A stretch of DNA of 48,594 nucleotides, from NCBI GenBank assembly GCA_017456805.1, contig JAFTIQ010000011.1, positions 1-48,594 on the forward strand, read 5' to 3'. Within the stretch, counting starts at the first letter, position 1, and each line of letters opens with the position of its first letter. The DNA is from Lentisphaeria bacterium (GTDB taxonomy: Bacteria > Verrucomicrobiota > Lentisphaeria > Victivallales > UBA1829). The translations under genes and the position numbers were made by a program. Of the stretch, positions 9,873-18,665 are shown in pieces. The notes beneath the pieces were generated by a model, which saw nothing but the letters and a program-made list of their open reading frames with translations, was not told the origin of the DNA and did not search any database.

Positions 9873-10844
9873 ATGTTTAAAGATGCGCTTCAGAAAACAC
9901 AGTTGATCGGAACCACCGCGGAACAGCTGAGGATCGAACTCGACCGCAGAACCAGAGCTGGAAAACCGGATATTCCGGCAAAACGGAAAAGACTCGCCGC
10001 TTACAATAAAAAGCTGGATCAGGCGATTGCTGAAACCTTTGCGCTCATGGATCATAAAGGTCCCGATCATTTTTCCAGAGAAAACACCTGGATCTGGGGC
10101 GGACCAACTCCCTACTGGGGCGGATCGGATGAACCTGACTGCGCAATGAAAGGTGCTGAATTCTTCGGAATGGATAACGTCGTATATATGTACGGCCCCA
10201 CCGATGAAGAAGCGATCAGAATCCATAAAAATGCAAAAAAACTTTTGTGTCAGCTCTCCTCTATCAGCCGTTCTCCCGGTGTGGTTTGCGGAACCGATGA
10301 GGAAACAGCAGAACTCATCAGCAAACTCTCCCTGAAATATCCGAATATCAAAGGCGGTATGATCGATGATCTGATCGGCAACTTCGGACGCAACATCTCT
10401 CTGAAGGAAGTAAAAAAAATCTCCGCTGCATTGAAAAAGCATAATCCGGATCTCAAACTCTATTCCGTGGTTTATGTCGGCGAGATGGATTCCCCGTTCC
10501 TGGAGCTTGTGGAACCCTATGTGGACGCAATCAATCTCTGGGTCGGATACAAATATCAGCTCCCGAAACTTGACCTTGCGATTGAAAAATTCCGCCTGGC
10601 ATTTCCCGGGAAAGAGATCATGCTGGGAATCTTTATCTATGATTACTTCGCCGCCGCCAATGTCAATGGAAAACAATTCCTCAAAATCCAGCTGGAACGC
10701 GCCCGGAAATATCTTGCTGACGGAAAAATCCATGATCTTGTGATTCTGGGCGACAGGGAAATCAACAAGTGTCCGGAAGAATCTGCATTTGTCAGAGACT
10801 TCCTGAAGAAAGAGTTCGAGATGAAAGGGAAAGGAAAAAAATGA
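9873..10844 (+). CDS. Uncharacterised W-GGPTP-WGG family protein, TIM-barrel-like (paralog 2)
   Basis: This 323-residue cytoplasmic protein is paralogous to the 5046-6065 product, sharing WIWGGPTPYWGG, YGPTDE, LSLKYPNIKG, VDAINLW and VILGDREI blocks. Family and reaction are not recognised; a (beta/alpha)8 sugar-acting enzyme is inference. ATG 9873 follows AAAGGAAC. It is first in an operon with the secreted DUF4838 protein, whose ATG overlaps its TGA (ATGA at 10841-10844). This suggests that the family works with DUF4838 proteins; the 5046 copy also lies next to a DUF4838 region. Confidence 0.78.
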   Translation: MFKDALQKTQLIGTTAEQLRIELDRRTRAGKPDIPAKRKRLAAYNKKLDQAIAETFALMDHKGPDHFSRENTWIWGGPTPYWGGSDEPDCAMKGAEFFGMDNVVYMYGPTDEEAIRIHKNAKKLLCQLSSISRSPGVVCGTDEETAELISKLSLKYPNIKGGMIDDLIGNFGRNISLKEVKKISAALKKHNPDLKLYSVVYVGEMDSPFLELVEPYVDAINLWVGYKYQLPKLDLAIEKFRLAFPGKEIMLGIFIYDYFAAANVNGKQFLKIQLERARKYLADGKIHDLVILGDREINKCPEESAFVRDFLKKEFEMKGKGKK

Positions 10845-13363
10845 AAATTTTCACATTCTGTAAACTCTGTTCCGCTGCTCTGTTTCTGTTCATAACCGGA
10901 ATCGCAGCAGGGTATGATTTGAATTCACCGGAAGTGTTTCCCGTGAAATATGAAACGCCCCCGGCTCATGCACCCCTGAAAATGGTCGTCAACGGAGAAT
11001 TGAACTTTGTGATCGCAGCAGATCTTCAGGCGGAAAAGCGGATGGCATCCAAATGCAGAAGTCAGAAAAGTATCGAACCTGCAATCAAAGTGCTGACAGA
11101 GGCAATCGAGAAATGCACCGGGAAAAAAGTTCAGGTCGTGGATGTCAAAAACATCCCTGCCGGAAAAAATGTGATCGTCGTCGGTGATTGTGCTCTCACA
11201 AGAGAACAGGGGATTGATGTTTTCAAGCTTCCCAATCAGGGATTTGCGGTTAAGACATTTCCCCGGGGGATCATCATTGCCGGACATGACTCTTCTTTGA
11301 TCGAAGGGTACAATATGAAGCCGCTGGAACAGCTGGGTGCAAGAACCGGAACCTGGTACGGTGCATACGATTTTGTGGAACGCTTTCTGGGAGTCCGCTT
11401 CTATTTTCCCGGAGAATATGGAACATTGACTCCGGAAATCAAAAACCTGACGATCACTCCGGTTTTCTATCAGGATGCCCCTTATTTCCAGACTCGCGGC
11501 GGGATTTATTCCATCACATCCTGTCTGGCAGCCGGACGTCCACGGAAATTCTGGGAACAATGGCTCGGACCGCTCACCCATAAGGACATGTTTTTTTATG
11601 AAAAGCTGCGTCTGGGCGGAGATCAACCCGGTGCCGGCGGACACAATCCCCGTCCGGAGCGGATGGCACAATCCTTCCCCGATCAGTTGAAAACGATTTT
11701 TTACACCTCCCCCGGCGGAAATTTCTGGTACAACCCCAAGAGTCACGTTGGCAACTATTTCAATGTCATTGATCTTAAATTTGCAGATCTGCTGATCGAT
11801 TCTCTGAAACGGTATTATGATTCCAACGGAAAAATCAATGAAGGCGGTTATGCCTGCTGCAACCTGACCAATATCTCCTTCGGGATGTGCGACACCCTGA
11901 TGCCCGATCAGGAAGTGTTCAATGATCCTGTCGTCCGGAAACTCAATCTGATGACTCAGCAGGATATAAAGCGCGGTCCCAACGCCGGAATGGCAAATAT
12001 TTATGCCCGGTTCCATCAGTATCTTGCAAACCGGATCAATCAGGAATGGCCCGGAAGAAAATTATGGATCATGGCATATTACAACGTCCGCTATGCAGGA
12101 AATGATCCCCGCTGGAAATTGCCGCCGAACACGGAAGTCCAGCTTTGTCTGGGGGATCTTCCCAACAAGGTGCGCAGTCCGCGCCACATGAGAGAAATGC
12201 TGAAAATCGCGGAAGAGTGGTATGTTGCCCTCGGGAACAGACCCATTCAGAAATTCTGGACCTACTCCAGCAACAGTCCTTTCGTGCTGGCTGTCAATGG
12301 AGAATTCGTTGGCGATATCCCCAAAAAATTCGGAAAATATCTTGGAAACAGCCACCTCTATTTCGGTCAATGCTGCGGGATCCCCGGAAATATGTGGTTC
12401 TATTATTACTCGCTTTATGCGGCTTACCGCAGCGAATGGAACCCGAACTGGAACGCTGCGGCAGCGATCGATGCCCACTGGGAACCGTTCTATGGTAAGG
12501 AAACAGGAAAGTTCCTGCGTCAGTTCCATCAGCTCCTGCGGGATTGCTACATGAAATACGGTCTGGACGATGATAATTCCCAGATGTCCGTGATCTATCC
12601 CATTCCGGAACTTGAGAAAATGGAAAAACTCCTTGCTCAGGCTCAGGCATCTGTCAAGCCCGGAACCGTGGAGGAAAAACGGCTGAAACTCTTCATGGCT
12701 CCCTGGAAAGATGCCATTGCATCCGTCAGAAATCAGCTTTCTTATGAACGCCCTGTCTATAAGGTGTACCAGCTCCTGCGGTCACAGAAAGTCACTCTGG
12801 ACGGAAAAGAAACAGAAGCATTCTGGAAGGAAATCAAACCGATGAAACTGATCGATCCCAAAGGCAGCGGGAATCCGGTCAAGTATCCGGCAGAAGTGAA
12901 ACTCGCATGGGATAAAACAGGAATCTACGGTCTGATCAAAACACCTTACAAACCCACATTCAGCAACAAACAGTCGGTGTTCCAGAATGACAATTTTGAG
13001 CTGATTTTCTCTCCGGGCATGAAGCAGGAAACGGTATACCAGATCGCATTTGACCCCCTGAATCAGAAATTCTTCGGATCCCAGCGGTTCCTGCCGATCC
13101 TTCAGCCCTTTGATAAATACTGGAAAGCGCCCGGGGTGAAAATTGAATCTGTCTATACCGATACTCAGTGGACCGCTGAATTTTATATTCCCTTTACTGT
13201 GTTCGATATTGCCGCACCGCGGGCTTATCAGAGCTGGCTGTGCAACATCGTCCGGAACAAAACCGGTGCGCAAGGGGAATACAGCGGAACATCCATGACT
13301 CTCGGAAACAATCGGAATCTTTCCATGTTCGGCATTATCAAATTTGCAGGTAAAGGAGAATAA
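10841..13363 (+). CDS. Secreted DUF4838 protein with C-terminal DOMON/CBM9-like domain
   Basis: The protein has 840 residues. I placed the start at ATG 10841 rather than upstream in the same frame. GAAAGGGAAAGG lies just before it, the ATG overlaps the preceding TGA, and the protein then begins with a signal peptide (about 1-23). Residues of about 24-200 form the N-terminal alpha/beta accessory domain, about 205-600 the DUF4838 region, and about 650-840 a beta-sandwich domain opening with TLDGKETEAFW, as in CBM9/DOMON domains of carbohydrate-active proteins. It lacks the two jelly-roll repeats of the 167-3397 paralog. It is probably periplasmic or extracellular and acts on or binds a glycan (inference). 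It shares a transcript with its neighbours on both sides. Confidence 0.85.
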   Translation: MKIFTFCKLCSAALFLFITGIAAGYDLNSPEVFPVKYETPPAHAPLKMVVNGELNFVIAADLQAEKRMASKCRSQKSIEPAIKVLTEAIEKCTGKKVQVVDVKNIPAGKNVIVVGDCALTREQGIDVFKLPNQGFAVKTFPRGIIIAGHDSSLIEGYNMKPLEQLGARTGTWYGAYDFVERFLGVRFYFPGEYGTLTPEIKNLTITPVFYQDAPYFQTRGGIYSITSCLAAGRPRKFWEQWLGPLTHKDMFFYEKLRLGGDQPGAGGHNPRPERMAQSFPDQLKTIFYTSPGGNFWYNPKSHVGNYFNVIDLKFADLLIDSLKRYYDSNGKINEGGYACCNLTNISFGMCDTLMPDQEVFNDPVVRKLNLMTQQDIKRGPNAGMANIYARFHQYLANRINQEWPGRKLWIMAYYNVRYAGNDPRWKLPPNTEVQLCLGDLPNKVRSPRHMREMLKIAEEWYVALGNRPIQKFWTYSSNSPFVLAVNGEFVGDIPKKFGKYLGNSHLYFGQCCGIPGNMWFYYYSLYAAYRSEWNPNWNAAAAIDAHWEPFYGKETGKFLRQFHQLLRDCYMKYGLDDDNSQMSVIYPIPELEKMEKLLAQAQASVKPGTVEEKRLKLFMAPWKDAIASVRNQLSYERPVYKVYQLLRSQKVTLDGKETEAFWKEIKPMKLIDPKGSGNPVKYPAEVKLAWDKTGIYGLIKTPYKPTFSNKQSVFQNDNFELIFSPGMKQETVYQIAFDPLNQKFFGSQRFLPILQPFDKYWKAPGVKIESVYTDTQWTAEFYIPFTVFDIAAPRAYQSWLCNIVRNKTGAQGEYSGTSMTLGNNRNLSMFGIIKFAGKGE

Positions 13364-13366
13364 AAT

Positions 13367-14245
13367 ATGAAAAAATTATTATTGCTGTCAGCCGTTCTTG
13401 CAGGAAGTATTCTTTCTGCCGCAGAGCCCGTGCAAGCCATTCAGAAAAAAGCCCAGGTTTACAGACCGGAACGCTACTCCCTGCGGGAGGAAGTCACTAT
13501 TTCCAATAAGCATAACAGATACCCGCTGGTATTCACGCTCTCCAAACCTGTCGGAGAGAAATCCCAACAGTTCGCCATGAATCTCGGTGGAAAAACCAAC
13601 CAGAATTTCGTGGGCGGATTCTTCTCTCTGACCGTTAACGGAATCAAGATGCAGGAACTGGATTTTGAAAAAGAAAAACTTTCTCTCTGGAAGGAAGGCG
13701 ACTGTTCCGGAATGGATCTGAAACTCAATTTCGACGGTACAAAATTCACCCTGCGTCTCTTCATGCGCCCGGATTCTCCCGTACTCTGGGGACGGCTGAT
13801 CTACGATAAGGAAAGCGTGGAACCTCTGACAAAAGCAGTTGTCGAATTTCAGGCTCTGCCGTCACTCTTGAAAATCATCAATAAAAAAGTGATCTTCAAC
13901 GGTTCTTATAACAGGGAGCTGATCACTCCTGCCAAAACCTATACCCACAACAGCAAATGGGTTAAATTGACCCCGCAGGACACCTCTTTTATCTTTCAGG
14001 ATAAGGAACTGGATGGTTCTTCAGAGAAGAAAGGTGCAGGCCCCTGCTGGCTGTTTGTAGATCAGTCAGGTGTCGCATCCGGAGAGGCATTGGTCCGGAG
14101 CTCCTGGAAAATCTATTTGAAATTCAATCTGAAAAAAGATTTTCAGGAAATGCGTTTCGGGATCTGGCAGCCTGCGGCAAGGATCTCCAACAGTGCATTG
14201 GCGGAACGTCTGAAAACCGACTCTGCCGCCTTCACATTCAAATAA
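13367..14245 (+). CDS. Secreted protein of unknown function, operon partner of DUF4838
   Basis: The 292-residue protein has a clear signal peptide (residues 1-18, LSA-AEP). The rest is rich in alternating hydrophobic/charged strands, consistent with an all-beta fold such as a sugar-binding or galactose-mutarotase-like sandwich. I recognise no family. It starts 3 bp after the DUF4838 stop, so it is the third gene of that operon. It ends before a strong terminator. Confidence 0.75.
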   Translation: MKKLLLLSAVLAGSILSAAEPVQAIQKKAQVYRPERYSLREEVTISNKHNRYPLVFTLSKPVGEKSQQFAMNLGGKTNQNFVGGFFSLTVNGIKMQELDFEKEKLSLWKEGDCSGMDLKLNFDGTKFTLRLFMRPDSPVLWGRLIYDKESVEPLTKAVVEFQALPSLLKIINKKVIFNGSYNRELITPAKTYTHNSKWVKLTPQDTSFIFQDKELDGSSEKKGAGPCWLFVDQSGVASGEALVRSSWKIYLKFNLKKDFQEMRFGIWQPAARISNSALAERLKTDSAAFTFK

Positions 14246-14265
14246 TCTTCCGATTGATTGTCGGG

Positions 14266-14304
14266 GCTGTTGAGAGCTGAAAAGGCTCTCAGCAGCTTTT
14301 TTTT
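14266..14304 (+). terminator. Intrinsic terminator of the 9873-14245 operon
   Basis: GCTGTTGAGAGC (14266-14277) and GCTCTCAGCAGC (14285-14296) pair over 12 bp (one G-T wobble) with a 7-nt loop, followed by eight T residues (14297-14304). Confidence 0.93.
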
Positions 14305-14316
14305 GTGAATCAGGCT

Positions 14317-14354
14317 AAAAAAAGGGACTGCTTTCAGTAAAAAAGCAGTCCCTT
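14317..14354 (-). terminator. Intrinsic terminator of the minus-strand NifU-like/GGGtGRT pair
   Basis: Arms AAGGGACTGCTT (14322-14333) and AAGCAGTCCCTT (14343-14354) pair perfectly. Read on the minus strand, the hairpin is followed by a T-run (A-run 14317-14323 on plus). Confidence 0.9.
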
Positions 14355-14383
14355 AAAATATTTGGAATTGATCAGCGGATCAA

Positions 14384-15382
14384 TTATGCCATTGCCTGAG
14401 CAACTGCCACAGCAACGTCAACAGAAGCACCGACCATGGGGTTGTTACCCATACCGATCAAGCCCATCATTTCCACGTGAGCGGGAACAGAGGAGCTTCC
14501 GGCGAACTGAGCGTCGGAGTGCATTCTGCCCATGGTATCGGTCATACCGTAGGAAGCAGGACCGGCTGCCATGTTATCGGGGTGAAGGGTTCTTCCTGTA
14601 CCGCCGCCGGATGCCACGGAGAAGAAGGGTTTGCCAGCGGCAACGCGTTCTTTCTTGTAGGTACCCATGACAGGATGCTGGAAGCGTGTCGGATTGGTGG
14701 AGTTTCCTGTGATAGCGATATCCACGCCTTCTTTCCACATGATAGCAACACCTTCGCGGACATCGTCAGCACCGTAGCAGCGGACCGCTGCACGTTCGCC
14801 TTTGGAGTATGCCTTTTCAGCGACGACTTTGAGTTCGCCGGTAGCATAATCGAATTCGGTTTCAACGAAGGTGAAACCGTTGATACGGCTGATGATCATA
14901 GCGGCATCTTTTCCGAGGCCGTTGAGGATGACGCGGAGGGATTCTTTCCGAGCTTTGTTTGCGCTGCGTGCAAGACCGATTGCGCCTTCAGCAGCTGCGA
15001 AGGATTCGTGACCTGCGCAGAAAGCAAAGCATTTGGTCTGATCTTCCAGAAGCATGGAAGCCAGGTTTCCGTGACCGATACCGACTTTGCGGTCATCAGC
15101 AACAGAACCGGGGATGCAGAAGCTCTGCAAACCTTCGCCGAGGGTCTTTGCGATTTCGCTGGCAACGGTCTGACCGCGCTTGATAGCAACAGCTGCACCG
15201 ACCAGGTATGCCCAGCATGCGTTTTCAAAGCAGATGGGCTGAATATCTTTCACGCGCTGATAGATATCAAGGCCTTTGCCTTTGGTGATCTGTTCTGCTT
15301 CTTCGATGGAAGCGATCCCGTTATCGTTCAGAAACTTGTTGATCTGAGCAATACGACGTTCGTAGCTTTCAAAAAGTGCCAT
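14384..15382 (-). CDS. GGGtGRT protein (conserved, unknown function)
   Basis: The 332-residue protein carries the diagnostic SGGGTGRTLHPDN motif near residues 258-270 and other conserved Gly-rich blocks (GHGNLASMLL, TGNSTNPTRFQHP, GLIGMGNNPMVGAS). I know this family as 'GGGtGRT protein', found in diverse anaerobes beside a NifU-like scaffold protein. Its function is not established to my knowledge. It is cytoplasmic, with no signal or membrane segment. It lies 18 bp after the NifU-like gene and ends at a dedicated terminator, so the pair is a two-gene operon. The sequence is Gly/Ala-rich with strong codon bias, which suggests high expression (inference). Confidence 0.9.
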   Translation of the reverse strand: MALFESYERRIAQINKFLNDNGIASIEEAEQITKGKGLDIYQRVKDIQPICFENACWAYLVGAAVAIKRGQTVASEIAKTLGEGLQSFCIPGSVADDRKVGIGHGNLASMLLEDQTKCFAFCAGHESFAAAEGAIGLARSANKARKESLRVILNGLGKDAAMIISRINGFTFVETEFDYATGELKVVAEKAYSKGERAAVRCYGADDVREGVAIMWKEGVDIAITGNSTNPTRFQHPVMGTYKKERVAAGKPFFSVASGGGTGRTLHPDNMAAGPASYGMTDTMGRMHSDAQFAGSSSVPAHVEMMGLIGMGNNPMVGASVDVAVAVAQAMA

Positions 15383-15400
15383 AGTAACGAGCTCCCTTCC

Positions 15401-16108
15401 TTATGCCTTGCGCGGGTTGATGACCTTGACAGCATCTGCGAAGCGGCCGTAGGTCTTCTGGAATTTCTTGACGAGGTCCTTGGCAGGCATGCTGAGGATC
15501 TCTTCCTTGCCGGAGTTGATCGCTTCCATCATCTTGCCGAGGTTGACAAACTCATAGCCGATGACCTGGTTGTCTTCATCGAGAGCAAGACCGGTCACAT
15601 AGCCTTCTGCCATTTCCAGATAACGGACACCCTTTTCAGAGGTACCGTACATGGTTCCGGTAATGGAGCGGAGCTGTTTGAGGTCTTCCAGACCGGCACC
15701 GATGGGAAGACCGCCTTCGGAGAAAGCTGTCTGGGTGCGTCCGTAGACAATCTGGAGGAAAAGTTCGCGCATTGCAGTGTTGATTGCATCGCAAACAAGG
15801 TCAGTATTCAGGGCTTCGAGAATGGTTTTTCCCGGAAGAATTTCTGCCGCCATAGCTGCAGAGTGGGTCATTCCGGAGCAGCCGATCGTTTCAACGAGAG
15901 CTTCCTGAATGATTCCGTCTTTGACGTTGAGGGTCAGTTTGCATGCACCCTGCTGAGGGGCACACCAGCCAACACCGTGGGTGAGACCGGAGATCTCTGT
16001 GACTTCCTTTGCCTTTGTCCATTTCCCTTCCTGCGGGATCGGAGCAGGACCGTGTTTCGGGCCCTTGGCGACACAGCACATCTGTTCGACTTCATGTGTA
16101 AATTGCAT
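15401..16108 (-). CDS. NifU-like iron-sulfur scaffold protein paired with GGGtGRT protein
   Basis: The 235-residue protein has an IscU/NifU-N-like core. Conserved cysteines sit in GWCAPQQGAC (about 47-54), ETIGCSGMTHSA (about 77) and TDLVCDAIN (about 105). The GCSGMTHSAAMAAEILPGKT block matches the cysteine-and-helix element of U-type scaffolds, which assemble Fe-S clusters for transfer. The C-terminal ~100 residues are specific to this subfamily. AAGGAG lies 7 bp before the ATG. It is the first gene of the pair with 14384-15382, so an Fe-S link for the GGGtGRT protein is likely but unproven. Confidence 0.85.
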   Translation of the reverse strand: MQFTHEVEQMCCVAKGPKHGPAPIPQEGKWTKAKEVTEISGLTHGVGWCAPQQGACKLTLNVKDGIIQEALVETIGCSGMTHSAAMAAEILPGKTILEALNTDLVCDAINTAMRELFLQIVYGRTQTAFSEGGLPIGAGLEDLKQLRSITGTMYGTSEKGVRYLEMAEGYVTGLALDEDNQVIGYEFVNLGKMMEAINSGKEEILSMPAKDLVKKFQKTYGRFADAVKVINPRKA

Positions 16109-16149
16109 TTTGGCAACTCCTTATTATTGGGTTTATATGCGAACTCTGT

Positions 16150-16178
16150 AATATAACCCCGAATCGCTTATTTTTCAA
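16150..16178 (-). promoter_or_regulatory. Promoter of the NifU-like/GGGtGRT operon
   Basis: Minus strand: TTGAAA (16178-16173), 17-bp spacer, TATATT (16155-16150). Confidence 0.75.
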
Positions 16179-16241
16179 GGTTTTCTCAAGAACTTTTTTC
16201 TTATAAAAACACGGATTTTTTCTTTTTTCCCCGTACTTCCC

Positions 16242-17366
16242 TCATCTGATCCGGACAGGATCTGCAAATTCCAGCTTTTTATACGGAACATCGCCGGAAA
16301 ACTTCTTCACGGTACCATCCCTGTGAATGAAAAGCCCTTCCAAAGAAATATCTTCTACACGGTGCGATTCATCAAATCCGCAAAGAACAATTCCACTGAA
16401 TTCCTTTTCCACATGCAGATTTTTCAGAAGGACCCCGCAGATCTTCCCGCGCGTATCATCGGTAGAATAAAAGTTCTCTGCAATCGTAAAACTGATCTCC
16501 GGAACGTGAAACTGATTGCCCTCCATATAAATATTTTCATATCTCACATTCCGGACAGTGCTGTGGTCGATCAGGTAAATATGACAATATCCGCCACAAG
16601 TCCGGATAATCTCAATATTTTCAAATGTCACATTTTCCAGCAGATCCCCTTGGGAAGTATGACCGATTTCCAGAGAACTACCGGCATCGTTCCAAGTAAC
16701 AACATTCCGGATCGTGATATTATGCGAGTGCATTCCGGAAGCTCTGCGGGTTTTGATGGCAATAGAATCATCAGAACATTTAAAAAAACAATCTTCAATC
16801 AGCAGATTTACACAGGATCGAGGCTGGATTCCATCGGAATTCACAGCCCAAGTCACAGCTTTGTGATGACGGATCACCATGTCGTGAGTTCCTTCCGGAA
16901 CAAGATTCCAGAAGGGAGAATTGAAGATCATGGGACCATCCCACACAATATTTTTTCCTTCAAAGAAGTGGATGAATGAATCATCTGCCCTGCCCTTCCA
17001 ATTCTCTCCGGGATTCCGCCGGATAAGTGTTCCGTCAAAAATCCCGCTGCCGTAAATCCGTAGATTTTTCCCGCTTTCACAAGTCAGTCCGCACTTCAGA
17101 ACCGCTCCGGGGGAAAGATAAATATCATGATCCGAAACCGGTCTCAAGCGGTCTTCCGGAAGATAGTGCACACCTGGTTTGAATGCAATCGTTTTCGCCG
17201 CTGTATAATCAATTTCAACATGTCTGCCCGGTTCGATCCACAAAGCATTTTCAGGGGCGGGAATCACAGGATCCATAAAAAGATAAACCGTAAAGCAGGG
17301 CAGATCAGTCACTCCGCAATTCACTTCCAGAATGCCGTAACGATTTCCGTCAAGAGTAAATTTCAC
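16242..17366 (-). CDS. GH28-like right-handed beta-helix glycosidase
   Basis: The product has 374 residues from GTG 17366. The parallel beta-helix carries GH28 landmarks: NSDGI (polygalacturonase NTDGI), CSDDSIAIK (catalytic DD), and a degenerate G-H step in LEIGHTSQG. The family hydrolyses pectin-type or related uronic/rhamno-glycans. No signal peptide is visible, so it acts in the cytoplasm or the real N-terminus is missing. The frame stays open upstream through IPVEING to TGA 17405-17403, which is the stop of the neighbouring gene in the same frame. A beta-strand (PVEINGN-TVKF) typical of the start of such proteins lies before the first usual start codon. A non-ATG start, or an old fusion split by a nonsense codon, are both possible. 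Confidence 0.82.
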   Translation of the reverse strand: MKFTLDGNRYGILEVNCGVTDLPCFTVYLFMDPVIPAPENALWIEPGRHVEIDYTAAKTIAFKPGVHYLPEDRLRPVSDHDIYLSPGAVLKCGLTCESGKNLRIYGSGIFDGTLIRRNPGENWKGRADDSFIHFFEGKNIVWDGPMIFNSPFWNLVPEGTHDMVIRHHKAVTWAVNSDGIQPRSCVNLLIEDCFFKCSDDSIAIKTRRASGMHSHNITIRNVVTWNDAGSSLEIGHTSQGDLLENVTFENIEIIRTCGGYCHIYLIDHSTVRNVRYENIYMEGNQFHVPEISFTIAENFYSTDDTRGKICGVLLKNLHVEKEFSGIVLCGFDESHRVEDISLEGLFIHRDGTVKKFSGDVPYKKLEFADPVRIR

Positions 17367-17402
17367 AGTATTTCCATTGATTTCAACCGGAATCCCGTTC
17401 CG

Positions 17403-18299
17403 TCATGATGGACGGTATTTTGCTGTTTTCACCGGAACGGGAAAGATCAGCTGAAAATCCGCCGCGCTGTTGGATTCCAGAGTAACGAAACCCTCCTGTC
17501 CGCCGTTTCCAAAAATTTCATGAGTCCCCAATGCTTTGGAAGCACATGCCGCTACCGGACAAGGCAGATAAGATGGAGAACCTGTTTCCCGGACAAATGC
17601 CCTGACAGCAGATTCCGGAATTCCAGGGATCTCTGCCGGGATCCGCATTTTTTCCGGTGACGGGAACCAGTCGACTACTGTCAGCTGGGGATAAGCGGTG
17701 ATCGTGCTTTTCAACTCTTCCGGAATCTCTCCACGGTCAAGGAAAATGAGTTCCAACAACTGATTCATGAAGAAATGCTGAACAAAACAGCCAATATGAT
17801 GGATATAAGTATTAAGCCGCGTGACCGTAAAAGATTCCAGTGCAAGCAGAAATTCAATCCCCGCAAGATTTTCATATTCAAAGAACATTTTTCCACTGTT
17901 TTTATTCACATGCCGGAACAGTGAATCAAAAAAACGTTCTGCAAAAATCGGTTCATCTACCCGGATCGCATGTTCCGCTTTCCCATCAGGGATCCGGAGT
18001 CTTTCCGTGATGGGGGTAATAACAAGGTAGATTCCCGACTGATAACAATACTCCATAACATCATCAAGCAGCTCCAGGGAAGCTCCATTTTTCAAAGCTC
18101 CATTGTTTTCCGCCAAAAGAGATTCTGTCAATTCCAGATGGATCAGATTGATTTTTTCTTTTTTACAGCTGACAAGAAACAATTCAGCAGAGTTCCGGTC
18201 ATCGGTCAGATGAAACCGTTTCGGATGCAGCAGGAACGGTTTATAATCCTTATCCAGCAAAATTCCGTTAGAAATATGAAAAGGGGTGGCAAAACTCAT
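17403..18299 (-). CDS. Unknown protein, possible degenerate TIM-barrel glycosidase domain
   Basis: The product has 298 residues. I chose ATG 18299 because AGGAG lies 7 bp upstream; the frame begins slightly earlier at 18323. It opens FHISNGILLDKDYKPFLLHP, an immunoglobulin-like or barrel-edge strand common before GH2/GH5 barrels. Strand/helix alternation follows, with INLIHLELTES, GIYLVITPITER, GIEFLLALE and LTVVDWFPSP as candidate barrel strands. No complete catalytic pair can be named. No signal peptide. Its TGA is in frame with the GH28-like ORF directly downstream, only 36 bp before that ORF's GTG start, so the two are one transcript and possibly once one gene. Confidence 0.65.
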   Translation of the reverse strand: MSFATPFHISNGILLDKDYKPFLLHPKRFHLTDDRNSAELFLVSCKKEKINLIHLELTESLLAENNGALKNGASLELLDDVMEYCYQSGIYLVITPITERLRIPDGKAEHAIRVDEPIFAERFFDSLFRHVNKNSGKMFFEYENLAGIEFLLALESFTVTRLNTYIHHIGCFVQHFFMNQLLELIFLDRGEIPEELKSTITAYPQLTVVDWFPSPEKMRIPAEIPGIPESAVRAFVRETGSPSYLPCPVAACASKALGTHEIFGNGGQEGFVTLESNSAADFQLIFPVPVKTAKYRPS

Positions 18300-18323
18300 T
18301 CTTTTTCTCCTGTTTTTCTTCAT

Positions 18324-18352
18324 ACAATATCATAAATAAAAAGAAAAGCAAA
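18324..18352 (-). promoter_or_regulatory. Putative promoter of the 18299-16242 gene pair
   Basis: Minus strand: TTTGCT (18352-18347), 17-bp spacer, TATTGT (18329-18324) with TG-A extended -10. Confidence 0.55.
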
Positions 18353-18532
18353 CAGAAAATGATGTGACCCCAAAAATTTGGACGGGTTAAATTATGTTTT
18401 TAACAAGCGATTTTGGGGGGATCAACGGTATTTATGAAAAAAATTATAGAAAACAGTTTGACAAATGAGTTTTCTCATGCTAAGTTACTCAGGACATGTT
18501 TCCAGTCAAGTTTTTTCGGTTTGTCTTTACCA

Positions 18533-18560
18533 GCGTCGCATAATATTCATTATGTTAAAT
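18533..18560 (+). other. dif-like XerC/XerD site 1
   Basis: A 28-bp layout of 11-6-11: GCGTCGCATAA, TATTCA, TTATGTTAAAT. The right arm is identical to the XerD arm of Escherichia coli dif (TTATGTTAAAT), and the left arm matches the XerC arm (GGTGCGCATAA) at 8 of 11 positions. Recognition is from memory of the dif consensus. Confidence 0.7.
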
Positions 18561-18665
18561 CGTTAGATTCAAAATTCACTTTTTTGGCTCTTTTTCTCTT
18601 CTGTCTTTTTTTATAACTCCCTTATAACCAATCAATGCCATTCAACATAATGAATATTATGCGAC
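18535..18665. repeat. Perfect 22-bp inverted repeat formed by the two dif-like sites
   Basis: Arm 1 is 18535-18556 (GTCGCATAATATTC then ATTATGTT) and arm 2 is 18644-18665, its exact reverse complement. 87 bp lie between the arms. It contains no gene. Confidence 0.95.

Noticed and set aside
14477..16156. 559-codon plus-strand open frame across the NifU-like and GGGtGRT genes
   Set aside because: Antisense to two clearly recognised genes and continuous across their gap only by codon bias; His/Cys/Phe-rich with no domain.
18362..18386. IS3-type terminal repeat
   Set aside because: Only one end-like stretch is seen, with no transposase frame and no matching second end.
18413..18616. 67-codon open frame
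   Set aside because: No RBS, low complexity, and it runs across the dif-like repeat.
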